DNA of 61,834 nt from Sulfurovum sp. (GTDB lineage Bacteria; Campylobacterota; Campylobacteria; Campylobacterales; Sulfurovaceae): the NCBI GenBank assembly GCA_020721345.1, contig DYMX01000003.1:1-61834 (forward strand). The letters run 5' to 3'. Positions 1 through 8,516 of the stretch are shown piece by piece (the stretch's first letter is position 1; each line of letters opens with the position of its first letter). Below the pieces are notes generated by a model. The model saw nothing but the letters and a program-made list of their open reading frames with translations, did no database searches and was not told the origin of the DNA. The position numbers were made by a program, and so were the translations under genes.

Positions 1-143
1 TTGAAGGTCAAGCAGGATACCCAAGAATGAATGCTGAAAGAGCAAATGACAAAGAAATGCTTATCACTAAAACTGGTAACAAACTTCGTGAAATGATGCC
101 TTGGATTAAGGCAAATAAAATCGTAGATATCGAAACTAACTAA
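1..143 (+). CDS. ilvC: Ketol-acid reductoisomerase, C-terminal fragment
   Basis: The reading frame is already open at the window edge (codons in phase with position 3) and stops at 141-143. It encodes about 46 residues. Features such as EGQAGYPRMNAERAND and LREMMPWIK match the C-terminal helical domain of class I ketol-acid reductoisomerase, the NADPH-dependent second step of valine/isoleucine synthesis. The catalytic domain lies outside the window. The next plus-strand gene is dprA, a neighbourhood I recall from Campylobacter. A copy of the dispersed hairpin repeat begins at the stop codon. Confidence 0.85.
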   Translation, partial: EGQAGYPRMNAERANDKEMLITKTGNKLREMMPWIKANKIVDIETN

Positions 144-213
144 TTTGGTTCTCTAATTTGAAGCAAAGCTTCAAGTTAGACTTTCATGCTATAGCTCTCG
201 TGACTAGCAACTC
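136..213 (-). repeat. Dispersed covarying-hairpin repeat, copy 1
   Basis: Read on the minus strand this aligns without gaps over its first 46 bases with the copies at 19439-19516 and 29511-29588, at roughly 70% identity by eye. The hairpin is TTGAAGC-TTT-GCTTCAA; the upstream 12-bp palindrome of the other copies is degenerate here. The element covers the ilvC stop codon, so it would be the start of the ilvC 3' untranslated region. The rest of the 144-326 gap shows nothing else firm. Confidence 0.7.
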
Positions 214-326
214 TTCTTTGCAACAACCTTTAAATCTACTGTAATCTAACAAAAAATCTTTTTACTAAAATATTGCATTTTGACATATTTTTTTCACCAC
301 CTATTTTTTTCTATTAAAATGCAATT

Positions 327-1103
327 ATGTATAAAATATTAGATGAAAATATAAAAGAGCTTGAAGCTATAAAAAAATATCCACAGATTTATTATAAAGG
401 CAACATCTCTTTATTGAATAGGGTAAAAGTTTCAATTGTTGGAAGCAGGCAACCAACTCCATATACTAGAGAATGTACATATAATCTATCAAGAGCATTA
501 TCTAAAAGAGGTGTTTGTGTAGTAAGCGGTGGGGCAATGGGTGTAGATACTGTCGCACATGAGGGAGCAGGTGTTGAAAATACAATTTGTGTACTCGGAA
601 GCGGCATTGATGTTTATTACCCATCGACAAACAAAAAGCTCATAGAATCTATTGCAAATAATGGACTTTTGCTTAGTCAATTCGAGCCGCATTTTAAAGC
701 TACATTATGGAGTTTTGTTAAGAGGAACGAGATAGTTGTGGCCCTTGGAGATATTTTGGTTGTAACTCAAGCTGATATTGATAGTGGCTCAATGAGATCT
801 GTAGAATTTGCTTTGGAAATGGGTAAAAAAATATATGTTTTGCCACATACAATAAATGAGAGCAGGGGAACAAATACTCTTTTGGCAAGAGAAGAAGCTA
901 TGATAATCCATGATATAAATGAGTTTGTTTCACAATTCGGCAAAGAGTTTAAAGATGAAAAATTTAAAAATGATGATTTTTTTATATTTTGTCAGCAAAA
1001 TCCAACTTTGGATGATGCTGTTTTTAGATTTAAAGATAGAGTTTATGAAGCAGAATTGGAAGGTCTTATATCCATAACCAATGGCAAAATAAATCTTATT
1101 TAG
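327..1103 (+). CDS. dprA: DNA processing protein DprA (Smf), short form
   Basis: DprA binds incoming single-stranded DNA during natural transformation, protects it and loads RecA. At 258 residues the protein is essentially the Rossmann-fold core: IVGSR at 37-41, SGGAMGVD at 67-74, GSG at 91-93 and a conserved VKRNEIV around 131-137. There is no long N-terminal SAM domain; the last 40 residues may be a reduced winged helix. ATG start at 327 has a weak ribosome site. The 3' end overlaps the convergent thioredoxin gene by 8 bp. The family is clear from the core motifs; competence in this organism is inferred. Confidence 0.93.
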   Translation: MYKILDENIKELEAIKKYPQIYYKGNISLLNRVKVSIVGSRQPTPYTRECTYNLSRALSKRGVCVVSGGAMGVDTVAHEGAGVENTICVLGSGIDVYYPSTNKKLIESIANNGLLLSQFEPHFKATLWSFVKRNEIVVALGDILVVTQADIDSGSMRSVEFALEMGKKIYVLPHTINESRGTNTLLAREEAMIIHDINEFVSQFGKEFKDEKFKNDDFFIFCQQNPTLDDAVFRFKDRVYEAELEGLISITNGKINLI

Positions 1104-1608
1104 AGAGTTCTTGTATGATAGTTTCAAGCCCTGCTTGTCCTACACTACCTGCTTGCATATACTGGACAACACCTTTTTTATCTATTACAATAAGATATGG
1201 TATCACGCCGCTCCAGTTTGCTCTTGAAGCTATGTAGTCTATAAAGCCTGTAGCTTTTTCTTGCGATACAGTAGTATAGTTAATTCCTTTTTGGGCAGCA
1301 AAATTTTTAACCTGAGCATTACTTAAGCCTTGCACTTCAATGGCAATCACTTGAACCTTACCGTTGTATTTTGCTTGTATATTTTTATAGTGCTGTATTA
1401 AAGCTAGACAAGGAGGACACTTGTGACCAAAAAATTCTAAAAATATGATTTTATTTTTAGCTTCAGGGATTATAAGTCCATCTTTAGTACCTATTGCGTG
1501 CAACACTTTGCCGTTTATATCGGTAAAACTATAGTTTTCATTTGGTTTTGCTTCAAGCACTGAAGCTATCAATAGCAATGAAAAAAAATACAATATTATC
1601 TTTTTCAC
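1096..1608 (-). CDS. Exported TlpA-like thioredoxin-fold protein
   Basis: 170 residues with a signal peptide at 1-20 (cleavage after VLEA) and a thioredoxin fold. The CPPC active site is at 64-67 in the context GHKCPPCLA, and a cis-proline sits in GVIPY near 137. Such TlpA/ResA-type proteins act in the periplasm in disulfide reduction or cytochrome maturation. The partner cannot be told from context, because the convergent neighbour is dprA and the divergent neighbour is an exported hexosaminidase. Its own promoter (-10 at 1632-1637) gives a very short leader. ResA-like versus general TlpA cannot be separated here. Confidence 0.88.
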   Translation of the reverse strand: MKKIILYFFSLLLIASVLEAKPNENYSFTDINGKVLHAIGTKDGLIIPEAKNKIIFLEFFGHKCPPCLALIQHYKNIQAKYNGKVQVIAIEVQGLSNAQVKNFAAQKGINYTTVSQEKATGFIDYIASRANWSGVIPYLIVIDKKGVVQYMQAGSVGQAGLETIIQELSK

Positions 1609-1631
1609 AAATTATCCTTTTTATTTTTGCC

Positions 1632-1637
1632 ATTATA
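1632..1637 (-). promoter_or_regulatory. -10 box for the TlpA-like gene
   Basis: TATAAT on the minus strand, about 24 bp upstream of the start at 1608. No good -35 is visible, as is usual for Campylobacterota vegetative promoters. Confidence 0.5.
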
Positions 1638-1715
1638 TCAATTTTTAGTGAAAATAATGTGTAATATTTAATTTAAAGTATTTATTGTTAAAATGTAGAA
1701 AAAAAAGGTTGTTTT

Positions 1716-2810
1716 TTGAAAAAAATTATAAAAGTATTAGCTATTTCATCTCTCTTTTTTGGGTGTTTAAATGCAGATCCAATGGATAAAAAAATAGGCT
1801 CAATGCTAATGGTCGGCTTTTATGGCACTGAGGTCGGCAAAGATAGCCAAATATGCAAAGATATACGAGATTATGATCTTGCCGGGGTAATATTGTTTGA
1901 TCATAATCCAACAGATAAGACAAAACCAAAAAACATATCTTCAGTTTCTCAAGTTGCAAAACTGACGAAACAGCTTCAAGATTGTTCCCCTAATAAAAAT
2001 CTTCTTATTGCAGTTGATCAAGAGGGCGGAAAGGTGCAAAGACTTAAAAACGCTTATGGTTTTTTGGGTAATTTTCCAAGCGCATCAAGTGTTTCTGTAA
2101 TGAATGACGCTCAAATTTCAGCTACTTATACAAAGATGGCAAAAGAGCTAAGAAGCGTTGGGATAAATTATGATTTGGCTCCTGTTGTTGATTTGGCCGT
2201 TAATCCACAAAACAGGGTTATCTTTGGGCTAGGCAGATCATACGGCAAAAATCCTATAGATGTTTCAAAAAAAGCAAAACTCTTTGTTGATGCCATGAAC
2301 AAAGAGGGCGTTTTGACTTCACTTAAGCATTTTCCCGGACACGGTTCATCATTGGGGGATACGCACAAAGGCTATGTCGATGTTACAAATACATGGAGCT
2401 CTGTAGAATTAAACCCGTATAAGGAGTTGAAAAACAGCGCAGACAGCGTAATGGTTGCCCATGTGTTCAATAGCAAAATCGATGAAAAATATCCGGCTAG
2501 TTTGTCTAGCAAAACAGTTAATGGTTTGTTGAGAAATAAGATGGGGTATAATGGAGCTGTCATAACGGATGATCTGCAAATGGGCGCAATACAAAGTAAA
2601 TATTCGCTCAAAGATACATTAAAGCTCGCGGTAAAAGCAGGTGATGATATATTGCTTTTTGGCAATCAGCTAGATCCAAATAATACGGTTAAAACAAAAG
2701 TTTTGGTTGATACAATCAAAGTATTGATAGAGAATAATGAGCTTTTGGTTAATGATATAAATAGGGCGTATGCCAGAGTCAAAAAACTAAAAGAAAGATT
2801 GAATCAGTAG
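1716..2810 (+). CDS. nagZ: Glycoside hydrolase family 3 beta-N-acetylhexosaminidase, exported
   Basis: 364 residues matching NagZ-type GH3 enzymes, which release GlcNAc from peptidoglycan muropeptides. DQEGG lies at 101-105. The family signature KHFPGHG is at 204-210, followed by GDTH at 214-217 (the Asp-His acid/base pair). The nucleophile region ITDDLQMG is at 283-290. The start is TTG at 1716, supported because it gives a clean signal peptide (1-20, ending in LNA). Classical NagZ is cytoplasmic; this one looks exported, suggesting action on periplasmic wall or imported glycans. It is followed after 80 bp by the efflux operon and is probably a separate unit. Confidence 0.88.
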   Translation: MKKIIKVLAISSLFFGCLNADPMDKKIGSMLMVGFYGTEVGKDSQICKDIRDYDLAGVILFDHNPTDKTKPKNISSVSQVAKLTKQLQDCSPNKNLLIAVDQEGGKVQRLKNAYGFLGNFPSASSVSVMNDAQISATYTKMAKELRSVGINYDLAPVVDLAVNPQNRVIFGLGRSYGKNPIDVSKKAKLFVDAMNKEGVLTSLKHFPGHGSSLGDTHKGYVDVTNTWSSVELNPYKELKNSADSVMVAHVFNSKIDEKYPASLSSKTVNGLLRNKMGYNGAVITDDLQMGAIQSKYSLKDTLKLAVKAGDDILLFGNQLDPNNTVKTKVLVDTIKVLIENNELLVNDINRAYARVKKLKERLNQ

Positions 2811-2848
2811 TTAATCTTGCTTAAGCAAATATTTGTTATGATTCATTT

Positions 2849-2877
2849 TATACAATAATTGACTGACGGTCGGTCAA
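2849..2877 (+). promoter_or_regulatory. Promoter -10 and TetR-type operator of the efflux operon
   Basis: A -10-like TATACAAT (2849-2856) is followed directly by the near-palindrome TTGACTGACGGTCGGTCAA (2859-2877; two mismatched pairs around a central base). GACNGACNGTC-type palindromes are typical TetR/AcrR-family operators. Its place over the expected transcription start, 14 bp before the tetR start codon, predicts steric autorepression of the whole operon. Confidence 0.75.
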
Positions 2878-2890
2878 GTAAAGAGAAGTT

Positions 2891-3493
2891 ATGGCGATAA
2901 TAGTGGACAAAGAAGAGAAGAGGCGCTTGATCGCGTTATCATGCAAAGGTCTACTGTTGGAAAATGGCATTAAAAATATTACAGTTGCACAAATAGCCAA
3001 AGCGGCAAATATCGGCAAAGGCACAATATATGAGTATTTTGCCAATAAAGACGAGATAGTTTTTGAAATTATTATGCTTTTCGTGGAGCAGATACAAGAT
3101 GATTTGTTAATAGCGATTAATAATAATAATACCCTTTCTTGTAGAGAAAAAATGGAATATTTTATGATGTTAGTTTTTTCTGAAGCATACAAAAAAGAAT
3201 TTTCAATATATAAAGAGTTTTTATCGATTGCCCTTTGTTCTGCAACGCCGGATACGGTTGCTTTTAGGGTTAATTGTCATAATAGTTTTGAGGTTATTTT
3301 GGAAACAATTATAAATCAAGGTATTGAAAATGATGAGTTGCATCAAAATGCTATCGCGATGATCCCAATGATTCGATATTTTCATACCGGTCTTATAGTT
3401 GATGTTTCTATAGGGCGCGTGAATGCACATATGGAGATCGGAAGTTTTATCAATAGTATATTTGGTAACATAATTTATGGAGAAAATAGATGA
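2891..3493 (+). CDS. TetR/AcrR family repressor of the efflux operon
   Basis: 200 residues. The N-terminal helix-turn-helix is at about 31-50 (TVAQIAKAANIGKGTIYEYF), followed by the usual NKDEI region. The C-terminal ligand-binding domain is helical and not conserved enough to name an inducer. It is the first gene of a four-gene unit, with its stop overlapping the TolC start (ATGA). Likely role: repression of this operon through the operator just upstream, relieved by a pump substrate. It plays the part that CmeR plays for CmeABC in Campylobacter, but the gene order differs and orthology is not claimed. Confidence 0.9.
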   Translation: MAIIVDKEEKRRLIALSCKGLLLENGIKNITVAQIAKAANIGKGTIYEYFANKDEIVFEIIMLFVEQIQDDLLIAINNNNTLSCREKMEYFMMLVFSEAYKKEFSIYKEFLSIALCSATPDTVAFRVNCHNSFEVILETIINQGIENDELHQNAIAMIPMIRYFHTGLIVDVSIGRVNAHMEIGSFINSIFGNIIYGENR

Positions 3494-4743
3494 AAAAGAT
3501 ATATTCACTTGGTTGCTATATATTTTTAGCTGCTTTTGCAAATGCACAAGAAGTTGGACTTGACGATCTTTTGGGCGGTATGATGCAAAACAACCAAACA
3601 CTAAGATCATATAATTATCAAGCTCTCTCAAAAGAACAAGAACTAGAATCACAAAAGCGGTCATTTTTTCCAACTCTCGATATAGGGGCAACATACATAA
3701 ACAGCAATCCTGCAAATATGATAAGCCCAAAAGAGACAAAAAGTATATATGGTGTCGCATCGCTTGATATATATGACGGAGGAAAGAAAAGCTCTCTTGT
3801 TAGATCAAAGTCATTTGACTATAAAGTCTCACTGTACGAGAAAGATGCATTTTCTAAAAATATGACATTAGATATAGTTCAGAGATATTTTCTCATACAA
3901 AAACTCCAATCAAATTTGCTGGTATTGCAGATGAAATCAAGCGAACTCGGCTATCAGATAAAAAGAGCAAAAAGTTTTGTTAAAGCAGGATTTATGACTC
4001 AAGATGACATCGATAAATTTCAAGCATCGTATGATGAAAATGATTTTAATATAGAAAATACGCTCTTTTCCATAGATGAGCAAAAAGAGTATATTCAGAG
4101 AGAAACAGGGATAGATTTTAAAACATTAAGAACATCATCATTGATCGAACCGGACTTAAATGTACCTATGGATGATTTTGAAAAAACGAAAATATTGGAC
4201 GCTAGATCAAAGTCTATAAAAGAGGTTGGAAATTCTGTTGGCTCTGTTATAACACCGCAGATAAAGATACAAGATGCTTATACTAAATATTATTATGACG
4301 ATGATATGTTGGCGGCAAGTTCAGGTCTGTTGCTTGAGAAAAAAAATGTCCTTTCCGTTAATGCAACATGGAGAATATTTGACGGTGGGCAGATAAGCAA
4401 ACAAAAAGAAGCATACACTCTTCAAAGTCTGGCCCTACAAGAGCAAAAATTAGGCTCTATTAAAGAGCAAAAAAGCTCATTTGAGCTTGCTAAGAAAAGG
4501 CTAAATACAATCAAGGCACAAATAAAGAGTTCAACAAGCGCTCTTAAATCCGCCGACAGTACATATGAGATAGTTACTCAAAAATACGAAGCCGGGCTGG
4601 TTGACAATGTAGCATATCTTGATGCGCTAAACGCAAAAAGCGCTGCAATGTCTAGATATAAATCATCGTTGTATGATCATGAGATCGCAAAGTCACTTCT
4701 CTACTATTTTGCCGGAAAAAATCCAAAGGAGTTTATTAGATGA
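3490..4743 (+). CDS. TolC-family outer membrane efflux channel
   Basis: 417 residues with a signal peptide at 1-19 (ending FANA) and two repeated outer-membrane-efflux-protein halves rich in long amphipathic helices. The paired segments SIYGVASLDIYDGGKK and LSVNATWRIFDGGQIS mark the two strand-to-helix transitions and show the internal duplication. It forms the trimeric outer membrane duct of the tripartite pump encoded by the next two genes. ATGA overlap with tetR and with the adaptor gene argues for translational coupling. Family confident; substrate unknown. Confidence 0.88.
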   Translation: MKKIYSLGCYIFLAAFANAQEVGLDDLLGGMMQNNQTLRSYNYQALSKEQELESQKRSFFPTLDIGATYINSNPANMISPKETKSIYGVASLDIYDGGKKSSLVRSKSFDYKVSLYEKDAFSKNMTLDIVQRYFLIQKLQSNLLVLQMKSSELGYQIKRAKSFVKAGFMTQDDIDKFQASYDENDFNIENTLFSIDEQKEYIQRETGIDFKTLRTSSLIEPDLNVPMDDFEKTKILDARSKSIKEVGNSVGSVITPQIKIQDAYTKYYYDDDMLAASSGLLLEKKNVLSVNATWRIFDGGQISKQKEAYTLQSLALQEQKLGSIKEQKSSFELAKKRLNTIKAQIKSSTSALKSADSTYEIVTQKYEAGLVDNVAYLDALNAKSAAMSRYKSSLYDHEIAKSLLYYFAGKNPKEFIR

Positions 4744-5447
4744 AAAAAACATTACTTACAACTTTATTGATGTTAAATATTTCTTTTGGCGCAAATGTAT
4801 TTGCAACATTTGAAACAAAAGCGCAAAAGAGCACAAAGCTTGCATTCAGCAGCAGCGGAATTGTGAAAAAAATATATGTAGATGTCGGCTCAAATGTTAA
4901 ACAAGGTCAAATTTTGGCAAGTTTGCAAAATGACGATCTTCTTGCACTCGCGAATACGGCTAGATCGCAAGCTAAATTTGCATCTTTGGAGTATCAAAGA
5001 TATTCACAGGTAAAAGAGTATATCAATAAAAATCAATTAGACTCGTACAAGCTCAAAAAGGACAATGCCATTACTCAGCAAAGGTATAGTGAATCAATGT
5101 TGAATAAAACTGTTCTAAGAGCCCCGTTTAGCGGAGTAATTACATCAAAAAACATAGAGGAGGGCGATGTCGTAACATCGCAGGGCGCTACAACAAATGC
5201 TTTTGGTATGCAAAGCTTCGGCACAATGAAGCTTGTTATAAAATTTGATGCAAGGTATTACGGGCTTGTAAAAGCCGGTCAGCCTTTTGTTTTCCAGATA
5301 GGGGGGAAGGGAGCAAAGCTAAAAACTACCATTTCAAAAGTTTATCCTAGTGTTGATGAAAAAACACAGATGGCAGTAGCAGAAGCCAAAATTGACAACC
5401 TGCCGTCAGGATTGTTTGGCGCAGGCACTATAGTAACTGGAAGTTAG
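4740..5447 (+). CDS. RND efflux periplasmic adaptor (membrane fusion protein), short
   Basis: 235 residues with a signal peptide (cleavage near SFGA/NVFA, residues 17-22). It has a lipoyl/barrel-sandwich half (VKKIYVDVGSNVKQGQIL), a short alpha-hairpin and the second lipoyl half (VLRAPFSGVITSKNIEEGD). A reduced beta-barrel follows, ending at FGAGTIVTGS. Adaptors such as AcrA or CmeA are about 370-400 residues, so the hairpin and membrane-proximal domain are small. No lipobox is obvious. It overlaps tolC by ATGA and abuts the RND gene with no gap, so stoichiometric assembly with both is expected. Confidence 0.86.
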   Translation: MKKTLLTTLLMLNISFGANVFATFETKAQKSTKLAFSSSGIVKKIYVDVGSNVKQGQILASLQNDDLLALANTARSQAKFASLEYQRYSQVKEYINKNQLDSYKLKKDNAITQQRYSESMLNKTVLRAPFSGVITSKNIEEGDVVTSQGATTNAFGMQSFGTMKLVIKFDARYYGLVKAGQPFVFQIGGKGAKLKTTISKVYPSVDEKTQMAVAEAKIDNLPSGLFGAGTIVTGS

Positions 5448-8400
5448 ATGTATAAATTTGCCATTAATAGACCTATTGCTACACTTATGTATGTGGTGAC
5501 ACTGCTTATAATCGGCTCTATGGCATTCAAAAGTATGCCAACAGCTTTATTTCCGAATATCGACTTTCCTATTGTTACTATACGTACCGCATATCCCGGT
5601 GCAGAACCGTCAACCATGGAAACTCAAGTCACGGACAAGATAGAAGAGGCCGTATCAGAGATATCAGGTATAGATATGATAAGCTCTACGAGCAGTAACG
5701 GCGTATCTGTTGTTATGGTCAAATTTGTCCTAGAAAGAGATATTGAAGAGGCAGCAAATGACGTAAGGGACAAGATATCAGCAGTGCAGCTGCCTAGAGA
5801 TGCAAAGCAGCCGCTCATTAGTAAGCTTGATGTGGGTAGCGCGCCGGTTATAAATATATTTATAACAGCCAAAAAAGGTACTCAAAAAGAACTTATGATG
5901 TTTGCTAATGATATAGTAAAACCTATGCTACAAAAGGCTAACGGAGTAGGTAGAATAAATCTTATAGGCTATCAAGACAGAGCTATCAAGATACTTCCAA
6001 ATCCTTTTCTTTTAACACAGTTTGGACTAAGCGTATCGGATTTGAACAATATAATGCTTAGCGAAAATATCAAATCTGCCGGCGGAAAACTCGTAAGCGA
6101 TACGGAAGAGTTGATCTTAAAGACAAAAAGCGATTCTTTGAGTGTCGAGGAACTTAAAAATGTAATTATCAAAGATGGTATAAGGCTTCAAGATGTAGCA
6201 ACTGTAGAAGATGGATTAAGTGATGCGCAAAGTTTTTCGTCTTATAACAATAAAAAAGGTGTTATGCTTGAAGTTCAAAAAATTTCAGGAACAAATACCA
6301 TAGAGATTGTTGATACCATAAAAAATAAACTCCCAGATGTTTATAAAAAAGCAGGAGACAAATATGAGATAAATATATTGAATGACACATCTGTTTACAT
6401 CAAACATTCATTAAAAGATGTTGAATTTGATCTTATTTACGGCGCATTCCTAGCAGCCGTCATAGTCTTTTTATTCTTAAGAAATTTTACAATCACTTTG
6501 GTTTCGGCTCTTTCAATTCCTGTTTCTATAGTCGGAACATTTGCATTGATGGATTATATGGGCTATGATCTAAATAAGATGACCATGATAGGGCTAACGC
6601 TGGCAATAGGCATCATTATAGATGATGCCATCGTCGTAATAGAAAATATCAACAAAAAGATAGAAGAGGGGATGGACAGGTTTAGCGCAGCAGTTGAAGG
6701 AACAAAAGAGATGGCATTTGCTATTCTTGCAATTTCCGCAATGCTTCTAGCCGTTTTTATTCCTGTTTCATTTATGGGCGGCATTGTAGGCAGATTTTTC
6801 AATTCATTTGCAATGACAGTTGGATTTGCCATTATTATCTCATACACGGTCGCTCTTAGTTTGATCCCAAGTCTAAGTGCTAGGGTTTTAAATAATAAGG
6901 AAAATAGCTTCCATGCAAAAACAGAGCATATATTTGTATGGCTGGAAACAAAGTATGAAAATATCTTAAAGAGAATTTTAAATAATAGAAAAAAAACACT
7001 TTTGATAGTTTTTTTTATTTTTATAGCTTCCTTGGCTCTTTTTCCAAAGATCGGTATGGATTTCCTCCCAAAAGAAGATAAAAGCGAATTTGAGATACAG
7101 GTAAAAGCAAATGCAGGAATATCCTTAGAGCAGATGACTAGAGAGTGCCAAGCGATACAAAATGTTGTCAAAAAAGACAAAAACATAGAGTTTACTACAC
7201 TGGGCATCGGCTATAGTTCAGCTAGAGAGATACACAAAGGTTTGATCTATGTGAAATTAAAAGAAAAAGACCAAAGAAGCGTAAATCAAGAAGAGATCAT
7301 CCAAGATTTGCGCAAAAAGCTCGAACCGTTCAAGAAAAAAATGTTCATAACAGTTGCCGCAATACCAAACATAAAAGGCGCAGGCGTAAGCGTGCCTTAT
7401 CAATTGGTTTTTAAATCAGATTCGCTAAAAGATCTATCAATTGCTAAAAACAATATTACGAGCTATTTGTCTAAAAAAGAAGGAATCGTCGATATAGATA
7501 GTAACCTTGAGGATACAAAGCCGCAATTAGAAATAACCATACTTAGAGAGCAGGCTGCTAGAATGGGTATCAGCGCAAAAGATATAGCATCTCTTATAAG
7601 AAATTCATTTTCAGGAGAGATCGAGATATCAAAACTAGAAGAAGACGGCAAAGAGTACAATATATTTTTACGACTTCCTGATGAGTATAGAGCAGATATA
7701 TCTGATTTGAAAATGTTGCAGATAAGGTCTCCAAAAACAAATGAAATGGTATTTCTAGACGGGCTTATAGACATAAAAAGAGAAAACTCTATGGCAACTA
7801 TAAACAGAACGGACAGAGAGAGACAAGTTACGGTTTTTGCAGATATTTACGGAACGGATTTGGCAAGCGCAGTGAGCTATACGGAATCAAAGATAAAAAC
7901 ACTGCTTCCGAAAGGTGTTGGATATAGATTTGTCGGTTTTGCAGAAGAGATGCAAAAAACGGCAAGCGCATTTGGCGCAGCACTGTTTTTGTCGGTGATT
8001 TTTATGTATGTGATTTTGGCCATTCTTTATGAATCTCTTGTTCAGCCTTTTATAATTATGGTTGCTCTGCCTCTAAGTATTTCCGGGGTATTGATCGCTC
8101 TTTTATTAAGTGGAAATCACTTTAGCTTATTTGTTATGATAGGGTTTATGCTTTTGATGGGAATGGTCGGTAAAAATGCGGTTCTTTTGGTTGATTTTGC
8201 AAATCATGCCATTGAAAACGGTAAAAATATAAATGAAGCCTTGCATGAAGCAGGCAGAAAAAGACTCAGACCGATACTTATGACAACCATGGCGATGATA
8301 TTTGCAATGCTGCCTTTGGCATTTAGTAATGCTATAGGGAGCGAAGTAAAATCACCTATGTCAATAGCCATTATCGGCGGACTCCTTAGCTCTATGATAT

Positions 8401-8492
8401 TAACCTTGCTTGTTGTCCCCGCAATTTATTATATATTTTCACCATTTGACCGTTACCTAAGAAAGTGGTATGAGGGGAAAGTTAAAGAGTAG
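5448..8492 (+). CDS. RND-family multidrug efflux transporter (AcrB/HAE-1 type)
   Basis: 1014-residue inner membrane proton-drug antiporter. The N terminus is typical (FAINRPIATLM). The TM4 motif AIGIIIDDAIVVIENI carries the two proton-relay aspartates, D392 and D393. The matching TM10 lysine is K909 in GMVGKNAVLLVDFA. Both large periplasmic loops are present, giving a full-length 12-TM pump. Metal-exporting HME pumps carry a different TM4 pattern, so a drug/organic-solvent pump is favoured. The ATG follows the adaptor stop directly (TAGATG). The operon ends about 10 bp before the convergent ruvX. Confidence 0.93.
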   Translation: MYKFAINRPIATLMYVVTLLIIGSMAFKSMPTALFPNIDFPIVTIRTAYPGAEPSTMETQVTDKIEEAVSEISGIDMISSTSSNGVSVVMVKFVLERDIEEAANDVRDKISAVQLPRDAKQPLISKLDVGSAPVINIFITAKKGTQKELMMFANDIVKPMLQKANGVGRINLIGYQDRAIKILPNPFLLTQFGLSVSDLNNIMLSENIKSAGGKLVSDTEELILKTKSDSLSVEELKNVIIKDGIRLQDVATVEDGLSDAQSFSSYNNKKGVMLEVQKISGTNTIEIVDTIKNKLPDVYKKAGDKYEINILNDTSVYIKHSLKDVEFDLIYGAFLAAVIVFLFLRNFTITLVSALSIPVSIVGTFALMDYMGYDLNKMTMIGLTLAIGIIIDDAIVVIENINKKIEEGMDRFSAAVEGTKEMAFAILAISAMLLAVFIPVSFMGGIVGRFFNSFAMTVGFAIIISYTVALSLIPSLSARVLNNKENSFHAKTEHIFVWLETKYENILKRILNNRKKTLLIVFFIFIASLALFPKIGMDFLPKEDKSEFEIQVKANAGISLEQMTRECQAIQNVVKKDKNIEFTTLGIGYSSAREIHKGLIYVKLKEKDQRSVNQEEIIQDLRKKLEPFKKKMFITVAAIPNIKGAGVSVPYQLVFKSDSLKDLSIAKNNITSYLSKKEGIVDIDSNLEDTKPQLEITILREQAARMGISAKDIASLIRNSFSGEIEISKLEEDGKEYNIFLRLPDEYRADISDLKMLQIRSPKTNEMVFLDGLIDIKRENSMATINRTDRERQVTVFADIYGTDLASAVSYTESKIKTLLPKGVGYRFVGFAEEMQKTASAFGAALFLSVIFMYVILAILYESLVQPFIIMVALPLSISGVLIALLLSGNHFSLFVMIGFMLLMGMVGKNAVLLVDFANHAIENGKNINEALHEAGRKRLRPILMTTMAMIFAMLPLAFSNAIGSEVKSPMSIAIIGGLLSSMILTLLVVPAIYYIFSPFDRYLRKWYEGKVKE

Positions 8493-8499
8493 TATAAGC

Positions 8500-8516
8500 A
8501 AACTAGCAGTTAGTTT
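8500..8516. terminator. Small hairpin between convergent efflux operon and ruvX
   Basis: AAACTA-GCAGT-TAGTTT followed by TT on the plus strand, overlapping the ruvX stop codon. The stem is AT-only and weak, so a shared terminator is only plausible. Confidence 0.3.

Noticed and set aside
3221-3760. Antisense reading frame opposite the tetR/tolC junction
   Set aside because: It spans two well-supported plus-strand genes, and its translation shows no domain.
6563-7207. Long antisense reading frame (214 codons) opposite the RND transporter gene
   Set aside because: It lies wholly within a gene with strong family motifs on the other strand, has no ribosome site or recognisable product, and is Ser/Ile-rich as expected for an antisense shadow.
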